40,404 nucleotides of DNA from Nautiliaceae bacterium. GTDB taxonomy: Bacteria; Campylobacterota; Campylobacteria; Campylobacterales; Nautiliaceae. Below, in pieces: positions 16,460 to 26,322 of this stretch. A program made the translations under genes and the position numbers. The stretch lies in NCBI GenBank assembly GCA_027063595.1, contig JAMORJ010000041.1, positions 1-40,404 on the forward strand, given 5' to 3'. The stretch's first letter is position 1. The number at the start of each line of letters is the position of its first letter. The notes beneath the pieces were generated by a model. It saw only the letters and a program-made list of their open reading frames with translations, was not told the DNA's origin and searched no databases.

Positions 16460-19400
16460 TTAAGGCATTAAATCACTAGGCTTAGTAGGCTTTGAAAAGT
16501 TTGTCTCTTTTTTTTCAATTTTCACGTCGTCGTAATTATTATTTCTCACGGAAGTTTTATTTTCACTCGTTACAGGAAAACCAGTTAGAGGATTAGTAAA
16601 GTTTCCAATTATAGAATTCGAGGATATAGTGTTAAATTTCATAGTCGTTATTAATTCCTGAGGAGTTTTGATGTCTTGAAAATTCACAGGAGAACCCATT
16701 ATTCCATTTTTTAAAGCGTTTTCCAAAATAGTCTTTGCCTCAGGATGTGTCTCTACATATTCCTTCATTTCACTATAAGGAACTTGAGTATTCAAAACAT
16801 ATACCTTTCCACCTGACTTAACTAACACTCCAACCGTATCATTTCCAAATATGTGCTCTTGCGGGATAAAGCCTCCAAATTTTCCAGAGAAAAGACTGTC
16901 GTCGGCTATAGGAGTAGGATTTAAAGGAACTCCTTCTATTAAACCAACTGCCATTGCACCCACTCCCGCTTTTATTGCTTTTATTGAGTTTGAAGAGAAA
17001 GACGTTCTTACCGTATTCGCGGTTTCTACCGCAGTTAAAGCTTCCTTGGCATTTTCCACGATTTTGTCTCCTTCTATTATAGAAGTAGGTTTAACGTTTT
17101 TAACTTTTTTCCACCAATCGTATATCCCTTTTCCACCAGCATATAAATAAGGAGCGGTTATAAATAATCCAGCCGTTACTATTTCTGTGCTATTATCTTC
17201 CCAAAAATTCGATTCTAAAGATTGATTTAGTTTTCTATTTATTTCTTGTTCAGCTTTTTTTACTTCTTTTTCTAATGAACTATTATGTTTAGGTTTTGAA
17301 ATATCTAAATGAGATTTTTCTTTTAGTTTATTAAAAGAGACGTTATTAAGATCTACGGCTTTATCTATATAATCGCCTCTTGCCTTTACGTCGTCTTTCA
17401 CATTAGAAATCGTGCTATTTGTAAAATAAGCCACCGACTTGTCGACGTTTCCTATATTAGCATCTGTTTCCTCAAGTTTATTTTTAAAACTTTCTTCATT
17501 AACAATTCTATCTATCAATCCTCTCTTTTCCAGTTCTTGTCCTAACGTTCCATTTCTTATCATAGTCGAAATGTCAGCTATTGCATACGTAAATGCTTCT
17601 TTATCGCTTATGCGAGGATTTTTATTTTTAAATTCTTCTATTAAATCTATCGCTAACTCATTAAGTAAATTTTGGGAAATAGAAATGCCTTTGCTTTTAA
17701 TCAATGATTGAACTTTCTCAAGGGATTCTAAATCGCTTTTAGATTTAGAATATTGTTTGCTTACTGAACTAATATCATTATACATTTCTTGATTTGTATG
17801 CGAAGTTTCTTTTAAAAAAGCTTCTCTTGCGCTTTGATTTTCCATAAGCTCTTTTGCAAAAACTTTTCCAAATTGTTCTCTAAACGCTTCGGCATCTTTT
17901 CCAGTTAAAGTTAAAGAATATTTATTACTCTTTTGATCTATACCTTCTATTCGAATTCCTCCATTTGCTAACCCTTTAACGTTAAAAGCAAGTCCCTCTT
18001 TCGCAGAAGCCTGTTTCATTGCGTTAAGAACTTTTGAATAATTAGTGTCTTTACCTATAATTTTTTCAATAGAATTTAAAACAGCGTAAGTCTCACTTTG
18101 TCTATCGCTTAAACTTAAGCTTTTATCACTACCAATACTAAATCCGCCTTTACTATTTATTGATTGAGAAATGTTTGAACTTATTGTATCTACAAAATTT
18201 TCAGCCGATTGTTCTAAATGCTGTTTTGCAGCTTTAATTTGCTGCTGCAAATTTTCCTTAATGGAATTTTGCGCTAAAGCGCTTGCCGCCGTAGAAGTTA
18301 CATTTATACCTACAATTCCAGAAGGAGCAATGCTTGCAACAGCATTCAATACTCCATTATCGGAGGTTAGTCCCACTTGTTCCATATTACCCATTTTAAC
18401 TACTTTTTCATCCATAGAATGTCCGCCATAGCTAAATAAATGTTCTTTTTGGATACCACCGGGCTTATCCGTATATATAACATCTCCCACTCTTGTTCTT
18501 GGTATAGGATTTTGAGCATTACTAACATCGGCGCTTGCACCAACACCTGCACCTGAAGTCGCCATACCAGATAATGAAGAAGCAATAGATACAAATCCGT
18601 ATTCGCTCCCCTTTGCTATTGCATAGGCAAGAGGAGGAGTTACCCAAGCAAGATATCCCAGCCAAGCAAGAGTAGAAGAAATTTTATTGTTTATAAAGGC
18701 TGAGGTAAATAAAGTAATAGTCTGTCCCGTATCGTTTACAACCTGATTAAACACTTTAGCGGCATAAATATCTCCTATGTAATTTATTATTACCAAGATT
18801 GGAGTCCAAAGCACAAGCCATAAAAGCAGAAAGAAATATTTAGTAAGATATCTAAAATCTATAAATATTATTGCAACTAATGCAATAATCCAACTAAGCC
18901 CTACTATTAATGCCGTTAAAATCCCTTTTGCTATAGGCAAGTATTCTTTTGCAAGAAATCCCATTGTAATAAATTTATCTTTTGTGCTTTGCTGAGCTAC
19001 CGCCGCCGCATATGCCAATTGACTCTCGCTAAGTCCAGTGGTCGCTGCAATAGATTTAAAAGAACCTTTAACCATATTGATTATAAAATTTTGCTGTAAG
19101 TAATCTCTTGCGCTTTTGCTTGCGTTAAAAAACAATTGAACCACATCCGGAATTTTATTTTCCAATAAAGTCGTAGAAGTTCTTAAAAGAGCAGCTGCCA
19201 ATCGCTCTATATAAGGTAATTGCGTATTTTGAACATTGTCTACTATATCTTGATAAGCGTCTTTGCATTCAACAACCTTTCCATCTGGATTTGAAGCCGA
19301 ATAAACTTTAGTCAACCTATTATCATCTCCCGGATCCAAAGCGGCTAATAAATCATCAGAGGTCAGTAAATCGTTTACATTTTTAGTGCCATCTTGTATC

Positions 19401-19981
19401 TCGTAGAGAGTGCAATTCTCAAGAAAATCCTTAAGAGTTAAGGTAAAATATATATCCGAAGTTTTTAATTCGGGCATCGTGCTTTGAAGTTGCAACGGAA
19501 ATCCTAATCCGCTATTTCTATAAGTAATAGAGTTTGGTAAAGAAAATTCTTTTTCCATTGCACCAGCAATTCTATCTTCCAATAAAGACATAATTTGCAA
19601 TGGCTCTCCTATCCCTGTTGGAATTTGCTCTACTACATATTGAGCACCGGTAACTTTATCCGTAATAACATATCTATGTTTCGCATCGTTAGGAGCGTTT
19701 AAAAACAAATACCACACAGCTGTTGCAAGAGTCATCATCTTACCAAATTCCCAAACAATATTCACTCTTCCATCGGTTGCTTTTTTAAAAGCAAAAACCA
19801 AGAACGCAATTCCTACAGTTGTTTTGAATATAATAGACAAACCATTTCCATCTACAAGCGCTCTTATGGCATCCAATATATTCTTTAAAAGTTCTCCGTA
19901 TCCCCAAGTATATATTTCTCCATTATAATCAGCTCCAAGAAGAAATTGCAAGAAGAAAAAAAGAAGAAAAACTATTCGCAT
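16460..19981 (-). CDS. traG: TraG, F-type mating-pair stabilisation protein
   Basis: N-terminal TM region with TraG_N pattern (NILDAIRALVDGNGL..IVGLSWIIALVAIIFIDFRYLTKYFFLLLWLVLWTPILVIINYIGDIYA); long periplasmic C-terminus. Confidence 0.92.
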   Translation of the reverse strand: MRIVFLLFFFLQFLLGADYNGEIYTWGYGELLKNILDAIRALVDGNGLSIIFKTTVGIAFLVFAFKKATDGRVNIVWEFGKMMTLATAVWYLFLNAPNDAKHRYVITDKVTGAQYVVEQIPTGIGEPLQIMSLLEDRIAGAMEKEFSLPNSITYRNSGLGFPLQLQSTMPELKTSDIYFTLTLKDFLENCTLYEIQDGTKNVNDLLTSDDLLAALDPGDDNRLTKVYSASNPDGKVVECKDAYQDIVDNVQNTQLPYIERLAAALLRTSTTLLENKIPDVVQLFFNASKSARDYLQQNFIINMVKGSFKSIAATTGLSESQLAYAAAVAQQSTKDKFITMGFLAKEYLPIAKGILTALIVGLSWIIALVAIIFIDFRYLTKYFFLLLWLVLWTPILVIINYIGDIYAAKVFNQVVNDTGQTITLFTSAFINNKISSTLAWLGYLAWVTPPLAYAIAKGSEYGFVSIASSLSGMATSGAGVGASADVSNAQNPIPRTRVGDVIYTDKPGGIQKEHLFSYGGHSMDEKVVKMGNMEQVGLTSDNGVLNAVASIAPSGIVGINVTSTAASALAQNSIKENLQQQIKAAKQHLEQSAENFVDTISSNISQSINSKGGFSIGSDKSLSLSDRQSETYAVLNSIEKIIGKDTNYSKVLNAMKQASAKEGLAFNVKGLANGGIRIEGIDQKSNKYSLTLTGKDAEAFREQFGKVFAKELMENQSAREAFLKETSHTNQEMYNDISSVSKQYSKSKSDLESLEKVQSLIKSKGISISQNLLNELAIDLIEEFKNKNPRISDKEAFTYAIADISTMIRNGTLGQELEKRGLIDRIVNEESFKNKLEETDANIGNVDKSVAYFTNSTISNVKDDVKARGDYIDKAVDLNNVSFNKLKEKSHLDISKPKHNSSLEKEVKKAEQEINRKLNQSLESNFWEDNSTEIVTAGLFITAPYLYAGGKGIYDWWKKVKNVKPTSIIEGDKIVENAKEALTAVETANTVRTSFSSNSIKAIKAGVGAMAVGLIEGVPLNPTPIADDSLFSGKFGGFIPQEHIFGNDTVGVLVKSGGKVYVLNTQVPYSEMKEYVETHPEAKTILENALKNGIMGSPVNFQDIKTPQELITTMKFNTISSNSIIGNFTNPLTGFPVTSENKTSVRNNNYDDVKIEKKETNFSKPTKPSDLMP

Positions 19982-19999
19982 AAAAGACGTCCTTTTAGA

Positions 20000-20317
20000 T
20001 TAATCTTCAGAACTAATATTTCCCGACAAAATAGAATATTTAGGATCAGTTGTTAGCTCAGACCATTCCATATTCGCAGGTTCCAATCCTGACAATTCCG
20101 CAAAAAATACGGGAATGCTCATTATAAATGCTATTCCTTCTTGTTTAAGAATATCAATAAAAGGTTTGCTAAAATCAGCGTCCACTAAGCTAAACGCTAC
20201 AAAAACTATAGCAAACAAACTTAATGCACTAATTATTTTTCTTTTTCTAAAATCTCTCTTCAAATCTTGAGCCGTTTTCTTCTGATGAACTCTCCCTACC
20301 ACTTTCATCTCTTTCAT
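20000..20317 (-). CDS. Single-TM hypothetical protein (105 aa)
   Basis: Good SD (AAGGAGCTAACGATG); 71-nt out-of-frame overlap with the upstream RHH gene. Confidence 0.6.
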   Translation of the reverse strand: MKEMKVVGRVHQKKTAQDLKRDFRKRKIISALSLFAIVFVAFSLVDADFSKPFIDILKQEGIAFIMSIPVFFAELSGLEPANMEWSELTTDPKYSILSGNISSED

Positions 20318-20558
20318 CGTTAGCTCCTTGAATAAGTGATTTGAAAAATTCTATCGCTTCTTCGTCAAATAACCCTTCTTTCTCTAAAGCTTCTATTATT
20401 ATATCAGATTTAGGTTTATTAGTAGCCCTACCTATTATCTCAAGCGCTTCATATTGCTCTTCAGTCATTCTAACCGACAAAGACTTAATTTTTTGATTTT
20501 GTTTATTTTGTTTTACAAGTTTCTTTAGCTCTTCTATTAGTTTTTTTTGCTTAGCCAT
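20247..20558 (-). CDS. Ribbon-helix-helix DNA-binding protein, candidate tra-operon regulator or relaxosome accessory
   Basis: MAKQKKLIEE..KSLSVRMTEEQYEALEIIGRATNKPKSDIIIEALEKEGLF; ATG at 20558 with AAGGAGAAC upstream. Confidence 0.75.
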   Translation of the reverse strand: MAKQKKLIEELKKLVKQNKQNQKIKSLSVRMTEEQYEALEIIGRATNKPKSDIIIEALEKEGLFDEEAIEFFKSLIQGANDERDESGRESSSEENGSRFEERF

Positions 20559-20607
20559 ATGTTCTCCTTTTTTGTCATAATTATAAACTATTAACAATTC
20601 TTATTCA

Positions 20608-20625
20608 AGTCTATACTTATAGACT
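20608..20625. promoter_or_regulatory. Perfect palindrome upstream of the RHH gene (candidate operator)
   Basis: AGTCTATA-CT-TATAGACT, 50 bp upstream of the RHH start in the divergent intergenic region. Confidence 0.6.
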
Positions 20626-20824
20626 ACAAAAATGCTTTTAGACAACAACAAAATACAATTTTCAACAAAATATATATATTATTTTATAAGTAAAAATTAC
20701 AAACTACAAAGTTACAACAATATTTATACCGCAAATTAGCAAACAATTTTATTAAAATCTAAAAATACATAATATTTATATATAATTTCAAACAAACTTT
20801 TCTTACAACTAAAAAGGATAAAAA

Positions 20825-21256
20825 ATGAACAAAACTCAAAACATAGAAAAAATAAATAAAGCAATAGAAGACAAGCTATCAATTTTGATTAAAAGTCTGA
20901 TGAAAAAAGCCTTTTTTAGAAAATTTGCAGACGAAAAAAAAATATATATTCCGGGAATGTATGAATATTTAAAAAAACAATTAGGGTTTACTTGGTTAAA
21001 AAAAAAATCGTTCTACTCAAAAGCAAGAAAAATTTACGAACGTTTATATCAAAGATACAGAAATGCAAAAAAACAAAAAAAATTACAAAAACTACAAGAC
21101 AAATACAAAGGGCTAAAAATAATAGAAGCATACGCCTATCTAAATATGCAAGACAAATTTAAATACATTAACGATGATTTTGAAACATTTGAGGAATTTT
21201 TAGAAATACTCTTTGCAAAAATAAAAAAGAAAAAAGAACGAGAAAGGGTGGATTAA
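20825..21256 (+). CDS. Hypothetical Lys-rich protein (143 aa)
   Basis: SD AAAAAGGATAAAAAATG; first gene of the rightward tra operon. Confidence 0.7.
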   Translation: MNKTQNIEKINKAIEDKLSILIKSLMKKAFFRKFADEKKIYIPGMYEYLKKQLGFTWLKKKSFYSKARKIYERLYQRYRNAKKQKKLQKLQDKYKGLKIIEAYAYLNMQDKFKYINDDFETFEEFLEILFAKIKKKKERERVD

Positions 21257-21313
21257 ATAACTTAACTTGATATAATTATTTTGTTTTAAAAAACTCTAAA
21301 GAAGGAAGAAAAG

Positions 21314-21592
21314 ATGAAAAAAATTAAATGGATTTTTTGGTTTATTGTATTATATCCTGCGTTAGTTTTTGCGGGAACTCAAGACAATCTTGGAGTTCAA
21401 GGTGTTTGGGATAAGATTCAAAGCTGGTTAACAGACGATTACGTTCGAAGAATAGTCGCGGCTATATTTTTTGTTATCGGAATAATGAGAGCAACCGCTT
21501 CAATTTTGCAATTTTTTATTATGCTTGGATTTTCAGTTTTATTTCTTAATGCAAACACAATTATCGAAAAACTTACGGGAGCTACGTTCTAA
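21314..21592 (+). CDS. Candidate major pilin (TraA/VirB2-type)
   Basis: Signal peptide ending ALVFA|G, two hydrophobic helices, 92 aa, immediately upstream of traL. Confidence 0.72.
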   Translation: MKKIKWIFWFIVLYPALVFAGTQDNLGVQGVWDKIQSWLTDDYVRRIVAAIFFVIGIMRATASILQFFIMLGFSVLFLNANTIIEKLTGATF

Positions 21593-21628
21593 TCTCTCCC
21601 CATTCTTTTTAGATACAGGAGTAAAAAA

Positions 21629-21925
21629 ATGGAAGAATATGGAGTAAGAAATTACAATTATTTAGATAGTAAACCTTATTTTGCATCTTGGGAAATAGAC
21701 ATTTTTATGGTTTTTGCTACATTTTTTGGACTCGCTCTAATGATTACTAATTCTTTTTTATCTTTTTCCGTTATAACTGGAACGGGAATTTTATCAGCTT
21801 ATATCTACGCAAAAATAAAAAAATCTAAAATAAAAGGTTTTTTTTGGCATTTGCTTTACGCTTTTGGAATTAAACAACCAATTACACTCCCTCCAAGTTA
21901 TATGAGGATATTTGTCGGAGCTTAA
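21629..21925 (+). CDS. traL: TraL
   Basis: Two TM segments and C-terminal LPPSYMRIFVGA. Confidence 0.88.
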   Translation: MEEYGVRNYNYLDSKPYFASWEIDIFMVFATFFGLALMITNSFLSFSVITGTGILSAYIYAKIKKSKIKGFFWHLLYAFGIKQPITLPPSYMRIFVGA

Positions 21926-22036
21926 TTAGCCCATTATTATCCCATTTTTTACTTTCTTTCCTTTTATTTTTTTTTCGACATTTAGTATAATTTAGCGAAC
22001 TTACCTAATTATTTTTTTGTAAAAAAAAGGAGAAAA

Positions 22037-22597
22037 ATGCTATGGAATAAATATAAATTCAAGCTCGATAAATATATCTATGAAAATTGGACTTTCAGGA
22101 TTACTACCACAATTTTAGTGGGAATTATTGCTTATCAAACTTGGCTTATAGGAGAAAAAGCTAACAATCAAAAAGTCGTTGTTTTACCTCCAAAAGTAAC
22201 AAAATCTTTTTGGGTATCTGGTAATCAAGTCTCAAAATCTTATTTAGAACAGATGGCACAAATGATAGCCTTTTACCTTTTTAATATTTCTCCAAATACT
22301 GCAAAACTTTCAGTAGATAACATTTTGCTTTACGTAGAACCTCAATTTTATTCAAAAGTAAAAACATTACTTTATAAACAAGTAAAATACATTCAAGAAA
22401 ACGACATATCAAGAGTGTTCTATCCCTCAATTATTAAAGTAGATAAACCGGGACTAATCCAAGTAATTGGTGTCAAAAGAGACATTATAGGCAACAAAAT
22501 AGTATCTCAAGACCAAATAGAACTTGATATTGGATATAGAATAAAGCAAGGAAGATTTTGGATAAATTCAATCATAGTAAAAAAATACAAAGGGTAA
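22037..22597 (+). CDS. traE: TraE
   Basis: N-terminal TM; VSGNQVSKSYLEQMAQMIAFYLFNISP; traL-E-K-B synteny. Confidence 0.9.
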   Translation: MLWNKYKFKLDKYIYENWTFRITTTILVGIIAYQTWLIGEKANNQKVVVLPPKVTKSFWVSGNQVSKSYLEQMAQMIAFYLFNISPNTAKLSVDNILLYVEPQFYSKVKTLLYKQVKYIQENDISRVFYPSIIKVDKPGLIQVIGVKRDIIGNKIVSQDQIELDIGYRIKQGRFWINSIIVKKYKG

Positions 22598-22601
22598 AAA
22601 A

Positions 22602-23375
22602 ATGAAAAAAATTTTAGCATTTTTAGTAAGTTTTTTAACACTTAATGCAACCGTAATTATTAATAATCCTAACGGATTAATTAAAGTATATCTTTCAAAA
22701 AGCTCCGTTAATAGAATTGTATTACCGGAAAAAATTCTAGACCTTGCCTATTCAAAAGAAAAAGGTTTAATTGTAAAAGTAGTAGGAAATCAAGCATTTT
22801 TAAAATATAAAGTAATTAAAGAACAAAAATTCGAACAAGTAGGTGGCAAAGTAAACCCAAACTCTTTAAAACCAATAGGAAATCCGCAAATAAAATATTT
22901 AGCAAAACCAAGCGAAGTATATTTTATAACTAAAAATAAAACATACTCATTTCTTTTTATTCCAAAAAATATAAAACCTCAAACTATTATAATTAATGAT
23001 TTTGGAGCAAAAGTAAAAGAAATAATCAAATACGAAACAGAAGATAGTTATATTAAAACTCTTGCAAAAATTACAAAAACGATATTAAATAACCAAGTTC
23101 CATTTGGATATAAAATTAAAACCTACAATAAAATTGTTTATAAAGATAAAATCTTTACTACTGTCTTAAAAAACGAATATGATGGAGTAATTTATAAAGC
23201 CTATTTATTTGAAATCCACAATAAAAGCGCAAAACCTTACAAATTAAACCCAAGAATACTTTACAATCTTGCCGACAAACCCCCAGTTTCCTTAACTATT
23301 TTTTACGATAATCAAGTAAATTACCTCTTACCATTTTCAAAAGCATACATAGTAATAATTGAAAAAAGGAATTAG
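22602..23375 (+). CDS. traK: TraK, secretin-like
   Basis: Signal peptide; KSSVNRIVLPEKI; FIPKNIKPQTI; synteny. Confidence 0.87.
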   Translation: MKKILAFLVSFLTLNATVIINNPNGLIKVYLSKSSVNRIVLPEKILDLAYSKEKGLIVKVVGNQAFLKYKVIKEQKFEQVGGKVNPNSLKPIGNPQIKYLAKPSEVYFITKNKTYSFLFIPKNIKPQTIIINDFGAKVKEIIKYETEDSYIKTLAKITKTILNNQVPFGYKIKTYNKIVYKDKIFTTVLKNEYDGVIYKAYLFEIHNKSAKPYKLNPRILYNLADKPPVSLTIFYDNQVNYLLPFSKAYIVIIEKRN

Positions 23376-23377
23376 TA

Positions 23378-24622
23378 ATGCTTGAGAAAATTCTAAACTT
23401 CTTTTCTACCGATAAAAATCCAGACGATGCCGAAAAGTTACAAAAAAAGAACGTAATAGTAATTGGAGTTTCTCTTTTTGCAATAATTCTTTTTTTGATG
23501 TTCGTAATAGGAGGAGATGAAAATACAAACAAAAAAAATAAAATAGGAGAATTTAAAATTGTAACAGATAACGAAGCAGCAAAAACAGCTTGGATTGGTA
23601 AAGTAGCTCCTGAAGTTGAGGTTACTAATAAACAAGTTAGAGAAGTTTTAGAACAAAACAAACAATTAAAAAAAGAAATCAATATGTTAAAAAAAATGAT
23701 TATTCAAATGAAGAAAAATAAACCTCAACAACCTGTGCAAAACGAGAAAAAAATAAATCTCAATTTGACGCCAAACAACGCTAATCAAAACCTCTATACT
23801 AAATTCCCGCTTCCCCCAAAACCAAAATCCCCTAAAGAAGTAGGATTAAACGAACTAGGCAGAGTTCCTATTCTAAAAAAAAGAATAATCGTTAAAAAAG
23901 AAGAACTAAAAGATCCCCTTGCCTATGCCCAAATTTCTCAACCAGAAAAACCAAAACCACAACCAGAGAAACCAAAACCTGAGAATATAATTTTAACTGG
24001 GACCATTACAAAAGTAATCTTACTTGGAGGAATGGATGCTCCAACTATGGCAAGAGCAAAAAATAATCCTCTTCCGGTTTTAATGAAAGTTATGGATCTT
24101 TCATTTTTGCCAAACGATTGGAGGGAGGATATAAAGGGATGTTTCATCTTAGGAGAAGGTTATGGAGACCTAAGTAGCGAAAGAGCCTACATAAAAACGA
24201 CTACTCTTTCGTGCGTAACTAAAGACGGATATCATATTGATACTCCCTTTAGAGGAGCAGTATATGGAGAAGATGGAAAAGTGGGACTTAGAGGAAGAGT
24301 TGTAACCAAACAAGGCGCATTAATAGCGAGAACCCTGCTTGCTGGTTTTTTACAGGGAGTAAGCGAAGCCTTTAAACAAAATACTACAATAGTAAGCGTC
24401 TCTCCTCAAGGTTCAACTCAAACTATAAACCCAAATAAAGCCCTACAAGCTGGCACTTTTAACGGATTTGCATCCGCTACGCAAAAATTAGCTGATTTTT
24501 ATTTAAAAATGGCGGACCAAATTGCACCAGTAATTGAAATAAGTGCCGGAAGAAGAGTTGATGTAATTTCACTTGAGCCTGTAAAACTTAAACCTATAGA
24601 ATTTTTAAAGAAAAAAAAATAA
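23378..24622 (+). CDS. traB: TraB, VirB10-like
   Basis: Single TM, Pro-rich linker, VLMKVMDLSFLPNDWREDIKGCFILGEGYGDLSSERAYIKTTTLSCV..RGRVVTKQGALIARTLLAGFLQGVSEAF. Confidence 0.93.
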   Translation: MLEKILNFFSTDKNPDDAEKLQKKNVIVIGVSLFAIILFLMFVIGGDENTNKKNKIGEFKIVTDNEAAKTAWIGKVAPEVEVTNKQVREVLEQNKQLKKEINMLKKMIIQMKKNKPQQPVQNEKKINLNLTPNNANQNLYTKFPLPPKPKSPKEVGLNELGRVPILKKRIIVKKEELKDPLAYAQISQPEKPKPQPEKPKPENIILTGTITKVILLGGMDAPTMARAKNNPLPVLMKVMDLSFLPNDWREDIKGCFILGEGYGDLSSERAYIKTTTLSCVTKDGYHIDTPFRGAVYGEDGKVGLRGRVVTKQGALIARTLLAGFLQGVSEAFKQNTTIVSVSPQGSTQTINPNKALQAGTFNGFASATQKLADFYLKMADQIAPVIEISAGRRVDVISLEPVKLKPIEFLKKKK

Positions 24623-24632
24623 AGGAGAATTA

Positions 24633-25391
24633 ATGAGAAAATTAATTCTTAGCATAAGTATAGCGGCAAGTTTATTTGGAGCTTCGTTAATATCACAAAA
24701 AGAATTTGGTTTGGTTCAATCGGTCTTACCCAATACAAAAATATCAAAAGTAGAACACACTCTTATTGACGGACTATATGCCGCATTTTTGCCAAACGGA
24801 AATGTAATATACGTTTATCCCTATAAAAGATTAATTTTTTTTGGAGAAATTTATACAAACACGGGAATTAACCTAACAAATAAAATAAAGACCGCTTGGA
24901 AAAACAAAATACAAAAAGAACGGCTAAAAAAAATTAATGCAGAAGAACTTTTAAAAAATAGTTTTGAAATTAAATTCGGTAAAGGAAGCAACAAATACGA
25001 AATTGTAGTATTTACCGACCCAGAATGTCCATTTTGCAGGAGAGTGGATAAATTTGTAAAAGATAAAAACATTACATTTCACATAAACTACATGCCTTTA
25101 TATTTTCATCCACACGCTAAAAAATGGGCTTTAGAAATACTTTCAAGCAAAAACAAAAAAAAAGCAATTGAAACAATCGAAAAAACAAATAAAGATCTAA
25201 ATATAACAATTACAAAAGAAGCAAAAAAAACTCTAAAAGCTACACAAGCCCTTGCAAGAAAACTTGGAATAAGAGGAACTCCGACAATGTTCGTAATAGA
25301 TACAAAAACGAATAAAGTAATTGACGTTATAAACGGAGCAAATATTCCAAAACTTCAAAAATGGATTGAAAAAGACAAGGAGCAAAAATGA
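24633..25391 (+). CDS. DsbC-like thiol-disulfide isomerase
   Basis: VFTDPECPFCRRVDKF (CxxC), GIRGTPTMFV, signal peptide. Confidence 0.9.
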   Translation: MRKLILSISIAASLFGASLISQKEFGLVQSVLPNTKISKVEHTLIDGLYAAFLPNGNVIYVYPYKRLIFFGEIYTNTGINLTNKIKTAWKNKIQKERLKKINAEELLKNSFEIKFGKGSNKYEIVVFTDPECPFCRRVDKFVKDKNITFHINYMPLYFHPHAKKWALEILSSKNKKKAIETIEKTNKDLNITITKEAKKTLKATQALARKLGIRGTPTMFVIDTKTNKVIDVINGANIPKLQKWIEKDKEQK

Positions 25392-25900
25392 AAAAGCTAA
25401 TTATTTCTATTGGAACCACATTTTTTCTAATCGGATGCTCGATGATGCCATATCACGATAAATTTATGTGTGAAGGAGGTAGTAATGTCAAAATTTGTAA
25501 AAGAGTAAGCGAGGTTTTAAAAGAAAGCGATGAAATAAACAAACCAAAACTTCATTCGACAACCATATACTACTATAACAGAAATTACTATTACGACAAA
25601 AAACTTAAAGACATGATTGAAGCAATATCTCTTGAAGAGTTGCAAAAACCCGTTAAAGTTAAAATAGTATGCAACAAATCTCCTGTCAAAAATAAAAAAT
25701 CCAACGTTATTTTTAAAAGAAAAGTAAAAGTATGCGTATACAAAGCAAATATAAGAAAAAAGCCTTCTTGCAAAGCCGACGTTGTAAAAGTAGTAAAGAA
25801 AGGTAGCATTTTATACGCAAATGCTCTCGTTAACGATGCTTGGATCAAGGTAAAAGACGGATACATTCATAAATCTTTAGTCTGTAAAGAATGCAAATGA
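25388..25900 (+). CDS. Lipoprotein with TraV-like N-terminal Cys motif fused to an SH3b domain
   Basis: Lipobox LIGC; FMCEGGSNVKICKRVSEVLKES resembles the TraV N-region; C-terminal VCVYKANIRKKPSCKADVVKVVKKGSILYANALVNDAWIKVKDGYIHKSLV is SH3b-like. Confidence 0.68.
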   Translation: MKKLIISIGTTFFLIGCSMMPYHDKFMCEGGSNVKICKRVSEVLKESDEINKPKLHSTTIYYYNRNYYYDKKLKDMIEAISLEELQKPVKVKIVCNKSPVKNKKSNVIFKRKVKVCVYKANIRKKPSCKADVVKVVKKGSILYANALVNDAWIKVKDGYIHKSLVCKECK

Positions 25901-26322
25901 AGAAACTAATTGCACTGACAATCATTAACATAGCTTTTGCGTATAACGTTAGTTTAAATAGAAAAGTAGATTTATTAACTCAAGCTGTAGCAAAACTTAT
26001 AAACGAAAATCAAAAATTACAAAATCAAATAAACGAATTAAAGCAAACAATGAAAATCAACACTCAAATGATAACCTCAAATAGACATTTAATAGAAAAA
26101 CTAAAAAAAAACAATTTAAGCGCTTTTGCTATAGTTAAGGCTTATAGATTAAACGTAAGAGAAAAACCATCTTTGAAATCAAAAATATTAAAACAACTAA
26201 AAAGAAACGAAATCGTAAAAATACACGACACAATCATTAAAAACGGCAAAGTGTGGTATAAAGTCGATAACGGATACATCTCGGCATTTTATACGAATCT
26301 TGCAATAAGGAGAAAAAAATGA
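25897..26322 (+). CDS. Secreted coiled-coil protein with SH3b domain
   Basis: AYRLNVREKPSLKSKILKQLKRNEIVKIHDTIIKNGKVWYKVDNGYISAFY; ATGA overlap with the preceding gene. Confidence 0.75.
   Translation: MKKLIALTIINIAFAYNVSLNRKVDLLTQAVAKLINENQKLQNQINELKQTMKINTQMITSNRHLIEKLKKNNLSAFAIVKAYRLNVREKPSLKSKILKQLKRNEIVKIHDTIIKNGKVWYKVDNGYISAFYTNLAIRRKK

Noticed and set aside
16851-18594. Short ORFs inside traG (16851, 17439, 18171 plus; 18400 minus)
   Set aside because: Antisense or alternate frame within a long confident CDS.
20640-20820. oriT between the divergent tra operons
   Set aside because: AT-rich and intergenic but no recognisable nic motif; recorded only as a possibility under the palindrome finding.
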